Of a DNA stretch of 64,000 nt, positions 1 to 7,638 are shown piece by piece (the first letter of the stretch is position 1; each line of letters begins with the position of its first letter). The position numbers and the translations under genes are program-made. Source of the stretch: Mycobacterium sp. 852002-40037_SCH5390672 (GTDB lineage Bacteria > Actinomycetota > Actinomycetes > Mycobacteriales > Mycobacteriaceae); the NCBI RefSeq assembly GCF_001665875.1, contig NZ_LZTA01000014.1, positions 122,485 to 186,484 on the forward strand, written 5' to 3'. The notes under the pieces were generated by a model, which saw nothing but the letters and a program-made list of their open reading frames with translations, ran no database searches and had not been told where the DNA came from.

Positions 1-729
1 GACCTGCTCATGGTCACGGTGCTCAGTTCGCTCAGCGCGCTGGTGCTGGCCGTTCCGATCGCAGTCGGTATCGCCGTGTTCCTCACCCAGTACGCACCGA
101 AGCGGCTGGCGCGCCCGTTCGGCGCGGTGGTGGATCTGCTCGCCGCGGTGCCGTCGATCATCTTCGGGCTGTGGGGCATTTTCGTGCTCGCGCCCCAGAT
201 CGAGCCGGTAGCGGCGTTTCTCAATCGCCACCTTGGCTGGTTTTTCCTGTTCAAGCAGGGCAACGTTTCGTTGGCCGGCGGCGGCACCATCTTCACCGCC
301 GGCGTGGTGCTCTCGGTGATGATCCTGCCGATCATCACCTCCGTCTCGCGTGAGGTTTTTCGGCAGACCCCGCACATCCAGATGGAAGCGGCCCAAGCCC
401 TGGGCGCCACCAAATGGGAGGTGGTGCGCATGACTGTGCTGCCGTTCGGCCGCAGCGGTGTGATCGCGGCCTCGATGCTGGGGCTGGGCCGCGCACTGGG
501 CGAGACAGTGGCGGTACTGATCATCTTGCGTTCGGCCGCCCGCCCCGGGAACTGGTCGCTGTTCGACGGCGGCTACACCTTCGCCTCGAAGATCGCCTCG
601 GCGGCCGCGGAGTTCAGTGCGCCGCTGCCGACCGGGGCGTACATCTCGGCCGGCTTCGCGCTGTTCGTCCTGACGTTCGTCGTCAACGCGCTCGCTCGTG
701 CGATCGCCGGCGGCAAGGTCAACGGATGA
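1..729 (+). CDS. pstC: phosphate ABC transporter permease PstC, C-terminal part
   Basis: This is the C-terminal 242 residues of a phosphate ABC transporter membrane permease. The gene is cut by the window start, because the frame is already open at base 1. Several hydrophobic membrane segments are visible. The EAA loop that contacts the PstB ATPase reads [12 protein letters not shown], and the stretch [12 protein letters not shown] is typical of PstC. It pairs with the PstA-type permease that follows to form the channel of a PstSCAB importer in the cytoplasmic membrane. By order with ku downstream it corresponds to M. tuberculosis pstC1, but the paralogue number is inferred from synteny. It is separated from pstA only by a tandem repeat. 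Confidence 0.93.
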   Translation, partial: DLLMVTVLSSLSALVLAVPIAVGIAVFLTQYAPKRLARPFGAVVDLLAAVPSIIFGLWGIFVLAPQIEPVAAFLNRHLGWFFLFKQGNVSLAGGGTIFTAGVVLSVMILPIITSVSREVFRQTPHIQMEAAQALGATKWEVVRMTVLPFGRSGVIAASMLGLGRALGETVAVLIILRSAARPGNWSLFDGGYTFASKIASAAAEFSAPLPTGAYISAGFALFVLTFVVNALARAIAGGKVNG

Positions 730-746
730 TGCGCGGCGAGAAAGAC

Positions 747-858
747 CGGCGCCCCATGATCCGCGCGGACGAGGATGCCGAGCGAAGCGATGAGGAGCGG
801 CGCCCATGATCCGCGCGGGCGACGATGCAGAGCGAAGCGATGAGGAGGAGCGGCGCCG
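747..858 (+). repeat. MIRU-like tandem repeat, two degenerate copies
   Basis: Two head-to-tail copies of a 50-51 bp unit lie here, at 747-797 and 798-847, followed by a partial third start at 848-858. Both copies contain the shared core AGCGAAGCGATGAGGAG. The position between two co-directional genes and the core match the mycobacterial interspersed repetitive unit (MIRU) family as I know it. The last GAGGAGGAG block lies just upstream of the pstA ATG and is the only plausible ribosome-binding site, so the repeat supplies the translation signal. A short frame opened from the repeat ATGs has no protein character. Confidence 0.8.
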
Positions 859-1761
859 ATGAGCGTCGAAGCGCTTGACCGGCCGGTCAAAGTCGAGGTG
901 TTCAGGCCGCTGAGCTTCCGGCGCCGGATCACCAACAACGCCGCGACGACTTTCTTCCTCGCTTCGTTCTGTGTCGCGCTGGTGCCACTGATCTGGGTGC
1001 TGTGGATCGTGGTCGAACGAGGCTGGTACGCCGTCACGCGGTCGGAATGGTGGACCCACTCGCTACGCGGCGTGCTGCCGGAACAGTTCGCCGGCGGCGT
1101 CTACCACGCGCTGTACGGCACGGTGGTGCAGGCCGGGGTGGCCGCAGCCCTGGCGGTGCCCCTCGGCTTGATGACCGCGGTCTTCCTGGTGGAATACGGA
1201 TCCGGGCGCCTGGTGCGGCTGACGACGTTCATGGTCGACGTGCTCGCCGGAGTGCCCTCGATCGTGGCGGCGCTGTTCATCTTCAGCCTCTGGATCGCCA
1301 CGTTGGGCTTCCAGCAGAGTTCGTTTGCGGTGTCGCTGGCCCTGGTCTTGCTGATGTTGCCGGTGGTGGTGCGCTCCGCCGAGGAGATGCTCAGGCTGGT
1401 GCCCGACGACCTGCGTGAGGCCAGCTACGCGCTCGGTGTGTCCAAATGGAAGACCATCGTGCGGATCGTCTTCCCGATCGCTATGCCCGGCATCGTGTCC
1501 GGAATCTTGCTGTCCATCGCGCGGGTGATCGGCGAAACCGCGCCGGTGCTGGTGCTGGTCGGCTACAGCCGATCGATCAACGCCGACATCTTCCACGGCA
1601 ACATGGCTTCGCTGCCGCTGCTGATCTACACCGAGCTCACCAATCCCGAACACGCCGGTTTCCTGCGGATCTGGGGTGCGGCGCTGACGCTGATCATCAT
1701 GGTCGCCGTGATCAACATCGTCGCGGCGCTGACGCGCTTTCTGGCCAGCCGCAAACGCTGA
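859..1761 (+). CDS. pstA: phosphate ABC transporter permease PstA
   Basis: This is a 300-residue integral membrane permease of the phosphate importer. After a short cytoplasmic N-terminus it has about six hydrophobic segments. The ATPase-contacting loop reads EASYALGVSKWKTI near residues 187-200, and GETAPVLVLVGY is a PstA signature. The start is set by the GAGGAGGAG carried in the preceding repeat. It forms the channel with PstC and needs PstB and a PstS lipoprotein that lie outside the window. Synteny with ku suggests M. tuberculosis pstA2. The stop codon lies inside a palindrome shared with the convergent ku gene. Confidence 0.92.
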   Translation: MSVEALDRPVKVEVFRPLSFRRRITNNAATTFFLASFCVALVPLIWVLWIVVERGWYAVTRSEWWTHSLRGVLPEQFAGGVYHALYGTVVQAGVAAALAVPLGLMTAVFLVEYGSGRLVRLTTFMVDVLAGVPSIVAALFIFSLWIATLGFQQSSFAVSLALVLLMLPVVVRSAEEMLRLVPDDLREASYALGVSKWKTIVRIVFPIAMPGIVSGILLSIARVIGETAPVLVLVGYSRSINADIFHGNMASLPLLIYTELTNPEHAGFLRIWGAALTLIIMVAVINIVAALTRFLASRKR

Positions 1762-1776
1762 CCCGGGGCCGGGTCA
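1759..1776. terminator. palindrome shared by convergent pstA and ku stop codons
   Basis: The perfect inverted repeat TGACCCGGGGCCGGGTCA begins with the TGA of pstA and ends with the complement of the TGA of ku. Each transcript could fold it into a stem of about seven GC-rich pairs. There is no run of U on either side, so it would be a bidirectional hairpin without a classical tail. That it works as a terminator is an inference. Confidence 0.5.
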
Positions 1777-2679
1777 GGATTTCGACGACGCTTTTGAGGC
1801 CGCCTTTTTTGCCGGGGCCTTCTTGGCGGCCGTCTTCTTCGCGGGGGCCTTTTTCGCCGTGGTCTTCTTCGCGGGTGCCTTGCCGTTCCCGGAGCGGGCC
1901 TTCACGCTGGCCTCCAGTTTGGCGAGCAGGTCGGAGACGTCTTCGGTCTCGTCCAGCTCCTTCGGCTGCTCCTCGGTGGTAAAGGCTTCTCCGCCTTCGA
2001 GTTTGGCGTCGACAAGCTCCTGCAGCTGCTCCTGGTAGGTATCGTGGTAGCGGTCGGGATTGAAGTCCTCGGCCATCGACTCCACCACTTGACCGGCCAT
2101 CTTGAGTTCGGCCGGCTTGATCTCGACCTTCTTGTCCAGGACGGGGAAATCCGGGTCGCGGATCTCGTCGGGCCACAACAAGGTGTGAATCACCATCACG
2201 TCGCGCTTGCCGAAGTCCTTGACGCGCAAGGCCGCCAGCCGGGTCTTGTTGCGCAGCGTAAAATGAACGATCGCCATCCGATCCGCCTCGGCGAGCGTCT
2301 TGGCAAGTAGCACATAGGATTTCGATGACTTGGAGTCCGGCTCCAGGAAGTAGCTGCGGTCGAACAGCATCGGGTCCACCTCGCTGGCCGGCACGAACTC
2401 CAGCACTTCGATCTCGCGGCTGCGTTCCTCGGGCAGGGTGGCGATGTCGTCGTCGGTGATGATGACCATCTGGCCGTCATCGGATTCGTAGGCCCGGGCG
2501 ATATCACGGTATTCGACGACTGCGCCGTCCACCTCGCACACGCGTTGGTACCGGATGCGGCCGTTGTCCTTGGCGTGTACCTGGTGGAACTTGATGTCGT
2601 GGTCCTGGGTGGCGCTGTACACCTTGACCGGGACGTTCACCAGCCCGAACGCGATGGAACCCTTCCAGATGGAGCGCAT
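1774..2679 (-). CDS. ku: Ku protein of non-homologous end joining, with lysine-rich tail
   Basis: This is the 301-residue bacterial Ku homodimer subunit, which threads onto double-strand DNA ends and recruits LigD. It starts with the usual MRSIWKGSIAFGLVNVPVK. The open frame extends further upstream, but that part has no Ku character. Residues about 260-301 are a basic tail of AKK and PAKK repeats. M. tuberculosis Ku is about 273 residues and lacks a long tail of this kind, whereas M. smegmatis Ku has one that adds DNA binding. No Shine-Dalgarno is visible, and a -10-like hexamer sits 7 nt before the ATG, which suggests a leaderless mRNA. Its usual divergent neighbour ligD is about 5 kb away across a polyol operon. 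Confidence 0.95.
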   Translation of the reverse strand: MRSIWKGSIAFGLVNVPVKVYSATQDHDIKFHQVHAKDNGRIRYQRVCEVDGAVVEYRDIARAYESDDGQMVIITDDDIATLPEERSREIEVLEFVPASEVDPMLFDRSYFLEPDSKSSKSYVLLAKTLAEADRMAIVHFTLRNKTRLAALRVKDFGKRDVMVIHTLLWPDEIRDPDFPVLDKKVEIKPAELKMAGQVVESMAEDFNPDRYHDTYQEQLQELVDAKLEGGEAFTTEEQPKELDETEDVSDLLAKLEASVKARSGNGKAPAKKTTAKKAPAKKTAAKKAPAKKAASKASSKS

Positions 2680-2686
2680 GTGAATC

Positions 2687-2692
2687 AGTATG
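2687..2692 (-). promoter_or_regulatory. -10-like element of ku
   Basis: On the minus strand the hexamer CATACT ends 7 nt before the ku ATG. That spacing would put the transcription start at or next to the start codon. It fits the loose mycobacterial -10 (TAnnnT) except at the first base. There is no Shine-Dalgarno in between. Confidence 0.35.
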
Positions 2693-2776
2693 CCCGCAGG
2701 GCCTATGGCAAAACAGCACGACAGGGCTACGACCGAGGATCGTTGGACCCGGCGTCCGAACCGTCGGGATAGGCGC

Positions 2777-3685
2777 CTAAGGACGCGAAGCAGCGTCCAG
2801 CGCAGCCCGATCCGGCAGGTCAGCTCCCGTGCGAGCGATGGTGAGCGCCGCACACAGGCTGGCCCCCTCGAGCGCCGCCGTCAGTGCATCCACAGCGATC
2901 CCGTGCAGTTCGCTGCGCTGGTCGCCTCCCAACGACCCCGATTGCCATAACGCGTCGAGTAGACCGGCCATGAACGCGTCACCGGCGCCGACGGTGTCGA
3001 CCACGCGCACCGCGCGCGTCGGCACCCGGGCGACCCCTGCTGGGCAGAAAGCCACCGCGCCCCGGTCGGCCATCGTCACCGCAACGATGGCGGGGCCTAA
3101 CCGCAGCCACGTTTGCGCGATCTGCGCGGGCGGCCGAGTGGGGTCGATCCAGCGCAGGTCTTCCTGGCTGACTTTCACGATGTCGCTGCGTTCGATGAGA
3201 TGCTCGATGCGGGCAACGGCCAGTTCCCGGTCGGCGATCAGCGACGGCCGCACGTTGGGATCGAAGGTGACTGTGGCCGAGACGCGATAGGTATCGATCA
3301 ACGCCGCGACCGCCAGGCAGCCCGGATCCTGCACGGCGGCAATCGATCCGGTATGGACGAAAAGCGGCGGCGCGACCGGCGGCGTTCCGGAAAGTCGCCA
3401 ATCCAGGTCGAACACGTAGTCGGCCGATCCGTCTTCCGCGATGGTTGACCGCGCAGTCGCCGTGCGCTTCGCTGCCTTGCTTTCCGAAACCAGTTGCACC
3501 CCTGCGGCTTCGACGTAGTCGGTGATGCGCCGGCCATACGAGTCGTCGGCGACCGAGGTCAAGAAGTCGACCTCGCGGCCCAGCCGGCCGAGTCCGACGG
3601 CGACGTTGAGCGGACTGCCGCCGACATGTTCGTCGCTGTCGACGATGTCGATCAGCGACTCGCCGATCACCAGCCCGCGGGTCAT
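2777..3685 (-). CDS. PfkB-family sugar kinase, probable fructokinase
   Basis: This is a 302-residue ribokinase/PfkB-family kinase. The N-terminal substrate motif GGSPLNVAVGLGRLG lies near residue 22, and the C-terminal ATP/anion-hole motif DTVGAGDAFMAGLL holds the catalytic aspartate of GAGD. It is the last gene of a minus-strand polyol cluster, and its ATG overlaps the stop of the upstream dehydrogenase by 4 nt. Mannitol-type dehydrogenases yield fructose or a similar ketose, so phosphorylation of that ketose is the likely job. The exact sugar is inferred from context. Confidence 0.85.
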   Translation of the reverse strand: MTRGLVIGESLIDIVDSDEHVGGSPLNVAVGLGRLGREVDFLTSVADDSYGRRITDYVEAAGVQLVSESKAAKRTATARSTIAEDGSADYVFDLDWRLSGTPPVAPPLFVHTGSIAAVQDPGCLAVAALIDTYRVSATVTFDPNVRPSLIADRELAVARIEHLIERSDIVKVSQEDLRWIDPTRPPAQIAQTWLRLGPAIVAVTMADRGAVAFCPAGVARVPTRAVRVVDTVGAGDAFMAGLLDALWQSGSLGGDQRSELHGIAVDALTAALEGASLCAALTIARTGADLPDRAALDAASRP

Positions 3686-5094
3686 CGCACCAAGGCCTCC
3701 AGCGTCGCGCGAGCTCCTTTGTGGTGTAACGAGTCCAGCGCCCAGCTATATGCCTGGACGAAGCGTGGCTGGTGGGCCAAATCGCCGAACACGGCGGCGA
3801 TCTCGATGAACGCGGTGGGATTCTCGTACTGCGAGCGCGCGATCGGGATCAGCGAATCCGCGAGCTGATCCACCACCTCGTACGGCCTACCCCATTCGTC
3901 GGTGCCCTCGGCGTAGCGGGCCCAGCTCGCCACCACCGCGGCCGCCACCCGGACCGGGCCGTCGCTGGCGAGATTGTCACAGATCACCGGGATCAGCCAT
4001 TTCGGGATGCGGTCCGACGAGTAGGCGCACAACCGCGGCACGGTGTCGCGCACGCCGGGGTTGGCGAACCGCTCGACCAGCGTGCTTGTGTAGTCATGCA
4101 GGTCGATCCCGGGCACCGGCGGCAACGTCGGAATGGCCTCGGATTCGAAATAGGCACGCAACAATTCGGCGAACAACGGATCGCTCGCGGCCTCGTGTAC
4201 GAATGTGAAGCCGCACAGATGGGCGAAGTAGGCCAGGCACTGATGCCCCGCGTTGAGCAGCCGCAGCTTCATCAATTCGTACGGGGCGACATCGTCCACC
4301 AGCAGCACGCCCGCCTTTTCCAGCGGTGGCCTGCCATCAGCGAAATCGTCTTCGAGCACCCAGGCGGTGAATGGCTCGGCCACCACCGGCCACCGGTCGT
4401 TGATGCCGAAGTCGCGCCGCACCTCCGCAGCCATCTGCAGGGTGGTGGCCGGGGTGATCCGGTCGACCATCGAACTGGGGAACCGGGCGTTTTCACCGAT
4501 CCACTGTGCCAGTCCGGGATCTCGGCCTTCGGCATTCGCCAGGACGGCCCGCCGGGCGATCTCACCGTTGTTCTCGATGTTGTCGCACGACACAATCGTC
4601 GGCGCTGCGATCCCGCGCCCGCGACGCCGGTCCAGGGCCTCGACAATCAACGCGAATGCGGGCCCGTCCGCGTCGCGATAACCGCCCTCGGTGATGGTCA
4701 GCGAGATGATCCGGGTGGACGGTGCGGCAAGCACCTCCAGCGCTGACTCGGGATCATCGGGCGCGTAACGGTAGTCGATGATCGAGCCGATCACGTGTGC
4801 GTCCCGGCTGCCGTCGGGATTTTCCAGGATCAGCGTGTAGAGCCCGTCCTGACCATCAAGGACGTCGCGCATGGTCCAGTCGGCGGGCATCACCCCCACA
4901 CCGCAGATGCCCCACTCGTGCGCCAGGCCCTGCTGCAGCAGCAGGTTGATGTACGCGGCCTGATGTGCGCGGTGGAAATGACCGGCGCCGATATGCGCGA
5001 TTCCGACGGTCACGCTGCTGCGGTCGTAGCTGGGTGCTTCGATCGGCAGCGTCGCGAGCGCACCATTGTTCAGGTTGATTCCGCCAGCCTCCAT
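3682..5094 (-). CDS. mannitol/polyol 2-dehydrogenase (first paralogue)
   Basis: This 470-residue enzyme belongs to the polyol-specific long-chain dehydrogenase family, which oxidises mannitol, arabinitol or sorbitol to a ketose with NAD. The N-terminal nucleotide-binding motif is GIAHIGAGHFHRAHQAAY. The catalytic K-x4-N-x2-H signature is seen as KLRLLNAGH. The start is the ATG at 5094, because GGGGAGGAG lies just upstream of it. A longer frame would run back into the preceding HAD gene. It is a divergent paralogue of the dehydrogenase two genes upstream, and its stop overlaps the sugar kinase start. The true polyol substrate cannot be read from sequence. Confidence 0.9.
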   Translation of the reverse strand: MEAGGINLNNGALATLPIEAPSYDRSSVTVGIAHIGAGHFHRAHQAAYINLLLQQGLAHEWGICGVGVMPADWTMRDVLDGQDGLYTLILENPDGSRDAHVIGSIIDYRYAPDDPESALEVLAAPSTRIISLTITEGGYRDADGPAFALIVEALDRRRGRGIAAPTIVSCDNIENNGEIARRAVLANAEGRDPGLAQWIGENARFPSSMVDRITPATTLQMAAEVRRDFGINDRWPVVAEPFTAWVLEDDFADGRPPLEKAGVLLVDDVAPYELMKLRLLNAGHQCLAYFAHLCGFTFVHEAASDPLFAELLRAYFESEAIPTLPPVPGIDLHDYTSTLVERFANPGVRDTVPRLCAYSSDRIPKWLIPVICDNLASDGPVRVAAAVVASWARYAEGTDEWGRPYEVVDQLADSLIPIARSQYENPTAFIEIAAVFGDLAHQPRFVQAYSWALDSLHHKGARATLEALVR

Positions 5095-5128
5095 TGGCCA
5101 ACTCCTCCCCGGGTCAGTGCCCGGATCG

Positions 5129-5986
5129 TTACCGGGCTCGGGAACCTCCAGTCGGCGTGGCCGATAACAGCAGGACATCCGCGAGAGCGCGCCACGAATC
5201 TGTGATCGCGACTGCGCCGGCACCGATCAATTCCTCACGGCGGCAATCCCGTTCGTCAGGCAGCACGAACATCAGGTTGCCGACGGTGGCGTAGCCGGCC
5301 GCGACCGCGGATCTCACGCCGGCCACGGAGTCTTCGATGGCCAGTCCTTGTTCGGCCGCGACGCCCAACACCTGGCCGCAATGCAGATACACCGCAGGGT
5401 CGGGCTTGCTTGTCGGCACCGGCAGAGAATCCTCCGCGCTGAAGGTCACCGCCTCCGATATCAGCGAGTCGAGGCCGGTGGCAGTGAAGCAGGCACGCAG
5501 ACGCTGGGTGGCACTGGAGCTCACTGCCGCGAGTGTGTAGCGCGTCGCGAGGTCTCGCAACGGCTCCTGCACCTCCGGATCGGGGGTCAGGGTGACAGCC
5601 AGATGAGCTGTGACCCGCTCGCGCTCCTCGCGCACCCACTGCTCGAGTTCATCGGCGGACAACGCGTTGCCGCTCGCGAGGTCGCTGGCCGAGGCGACCA
5701 CCGCTGCGGGACGGCCCTCGGTCAACGTGTGCTCGAGCGGCACCTCGCACTGCACCGCCAGGTCGAGAGCGGTGTTACGGAAGTTTTTCCCGACGGCCCG
5801 TATGCGCAACTCCTCGGAGCTCAGCGGAGCCCGCACGCCGAACCTGGCCAGGAAACGGTTGGTCACCTCGGTCGAGGCGTCGAATGCCGGTCTCTCCGAC
5901 CCGAACAGGTTGTCATCTGCGTCGCAGAGCAAGGTAGTGAGCGGCGCCGGGTCGAAGGCGCGCACAAAGGTCAGTCCGCCATTCAT
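5129..5986 (-). CDS. HAD-superfamily phosphatase
   Basis: This is a 285-residue haloacid dehalogenase-type hydrolase of the beta-phosphoglucomutase/phosphoglycolate phosphatase subgroup. Motif I reads LLCDADDNLFGSE, with the DxD nucleophile pair retained but the usual DGTL replaced by DDNL. Motif III is SKPDPAVY and motif IV is IEDSVAGVRSAVAAG. A helical cap domain lies between motifs I and II. Its ATGA start overlaps the stop of the upstream dehydrogenase, so it is co-translated with polyol catabolism. It may dephosphorylate a sugar phosphate from that route or repair a toxic by-product; this is inference from context. Confidence 0.8.
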   Translation of the reverse strand: MNGGLTFVRAFDPAPLTTLLCDADDNLFGSERPAFDASTEVTNRFLARFGVRAPLSSEELRIRAVGKNFRNTALDLAVQCEVPLEHTLTEGRPAAVVASASDLASGNALSADELEQWVREERERVTAHLAVTLTPDPEVQEPLRDLATRYTLAAVSSSATQRLRACFTATGLDSLISEAVTFSAEDSLPVPTSKPDPAVYLHCGQVLGVAAEQGLAIEDSVAGVRSAVAAGYATVGNLMFVLPDERDCRREELIGAGAVAITDSWRALADVLLLSATPTGGSRAR

Positions 5987-7509
5987 CGCGACACCAACTC
6001 CCGCTCGTCATTGCGCATCGCGTCACGCAGCGTGGGCACCACACCGTGCTCGTCGATATCGGCGATCATGGCGCCCAGGCGCGCGGCAAAACCGGGAACC
6101 GCGCGCACTTCGGCGAACATCTCGTGCCCCAGCAGCGGATCAGGGTTACTGCGTGCCATGTTGGCCAACCTAGCCACCGGTATCGCCTGCGAGTCTTCGA
6201 GGCGAAGCTTTCGCCCGCTCAGGTCGTGGCCGCGCATGTAACGGGCCCATCCGGCGACAGCCAACATCAGCAGCGTGTGCGGCCTGCCCTGCGCGATCGC
6301 CTCGCGCAGGGAGGGCAGCACGAACGTCGCGATCTTGCCCGTTCCCCGTCGGGCCAGCCGAGACAGCTGGTCACTCATTCGGGGATTGCTGAGCCGATCG
6401 AGCAAGGTGCCCCGGTACTCGGGTGTGTTCATCCCGGGAACCGCGGGCAGCAGCGGCTGAATTTCGTCCCGAAGGAGCTTCTCGACGTAATCCAGGATGA
6501 CGCGGTCCCGCATCGCTTCATCGGTGCGCTGGTAGCCGGCCAATATCGCCAGACATGCCAGCGCGATATGGGTTCCGTTGAGGAGGCGGGTCTTGATCAA
6601 CTTGTGGTCGCTGACATCGGCAACGAATTCGGCACCGACCTCGTCGAGCGGTGGCCGCCCATTGCAGAAGGAATCCTCGATCACCCACTGGGTATGCGGC
6701 TCGGTCACCACCGGCCATTTATCGGCGACGCCGAAAGTCTGCTCGACGAATTTGCGCTCCGATTTGGTGGTTTGTGGGGTGATGCGGTCGACCATGGTCG
6801 CCGGGAACGCGACGTGCATGTCGATCCAGCGGGCGAGTCCGGGGTTCTTCAACGCGGCGAACGACACCAGCGCGGTTCTGGCCGGCTGGGTGTCGCCGGG
6901 AACGTTGTCGCAGCAGAGCACGGTGAACGGCGCGACGCCGGCGCGGCGACGCCGGTCGAGGGCTTCGGCCAGGTATCCCCACGCGGTGGCGTAGCCGTTG
7001 GAGGCGACGAGGTCGGCGCGCACGTCTGGGTGGGTGGCGTCGAACTCGTCGGTGACCGGATTCAGGAAGTATCCGTTGTCGGTGATGGTCAGGCTGACTA
7101 TGCGGGTTTGGGGATCTGCCAGGGCGGCACGGACCGCCGCGCCGTCATTCGGTGCGTAATGAACAGAGCCGATCGAGCCGACCACGCGGGCGGTTTGGCG
7201 GTCATGGCCGCGCTGTACCACTGTGTACAGCCCGTCTTGGGCTGACAGCAGGTGTTTGACGTCGGGGGAATGGAGACTGACGCTGGTCACTCCCCAACGT
7301 CCTGAAATGCCCGAGCGGGCAAGGTCGTCGAAATAGACGGCCTGGTGTGCGCGGTGGAAGTTGCCCGCGCCGATGTGGACGACTCCTCGGCCAAGCGCCG
7401 ACCGGTCGTAAGTCGGAACGTCGACTCGTCGCGAGTGCAGTCGCAGTGTCGCGTCGCTCAGGGGGACGCCGCCTTTTGGACGCCAGGGGGAGGGGATGAC
7501 ATCAAACAT
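5983..7509 (-). CDS. mannitol/polyol 2-dehydrogenase (second paralogue)
   Basis: This 508-residue polyol-specific long-chain dehydrogenase is the first gene of the polyol operon. It has the nucleotide-binding motif VVHIGAGNFHRAHQAVY and the catalytic K-x4-N-x2-H pattern as KTRLLNGTH. The start is the ATG at 7509, preceded by AGGAAGG at good spacing. The open frame continues upstream but loses similarity. Two dehydrogenases in one operon suggest two polyols or two oxidation steps. No ABC transporter, phosphotransferase or dedicated regulator is seen in the cluster. Confidence 0.9.
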   Translation of the reverse strand: MFDVIPSPWRPKGGVPLSDATLRLHSRRVDVPTYDRSALGRGVVHIGAGNFHRAHQAVYFDDLARSGISGRWGVTSVSLHSPDVKHLLSAQDGLYTVVQRGHDRQTARVVGSIGSVHYAPNDGAAVRAALADPQTRIVSLTITDNGYFLNPVTDEFDATHPDVRADLVASNGYATAWGYLAEALDRRRRAGVAPFTVLCCDNVPGDTQPARTALVSFAALKNPGLARWIDMHVAFPATMVDRITPQTTKSERKFVEQTFGVADKWPVVTEPHTQWVIEDSFCNGRPPLDEVGAEFVADVSDHKLIKTRLLNGTHIALACLAILAGYQRTDEAMRDRVILDYVEKLLRDEIQPLLPAVPGMNTPEYRGTLLDRLSNPRMSDQLSRLARRGTGKIATFVLPSLREAIAQGRPHTLLMLAVAGWARYMRGHDLSGRKLRLEDSQAIPVARLANMARSNPDPLLGHEMFAEVRAVPGFAARLGAMIADIDEHGVVPTLRDAMRNDERELVSR

Positions 7510-7626
7510 TGCCTTCCTGTGCCCCAATGTGATCGCCGATCTAACGTGTTCGTGGGTCATGTCACAAAATAAATCCACGGTCGCGCGATTACCGGTGGTC
7601 AAAACGGTTAACACGCGCGAAACGCG

Positions 7627-7632
7627 TAAGTT
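7627..7632 (+). promoter_or_regulatory. -10-like element of ligD in the divergent region
   Basis: TAAGTT matches the mycobacterial TAnnnT -10 and ends 6 nt before the ligD ATG, with no Shine-Dalgarno in between. The 129-bp divergent region 7510-7638 must also hold the polyol operon promoter. It contains an imperfect inverted pair, TTACCG and CGGTTAA, near 7590-7615, that could be a repressor site, but this is weak. Confidence 0.35.
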
Positions 7633-7638
7633 GACAAC

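Noticed and set aside
6046..7245. 399-codon plus-strand frame opposite the second polyol dehydrogenase
   Set aside because: It mirrors a confident dehydrogenase gene, has no recognisable domain, and such antisense frames are common in high-GC DNA.
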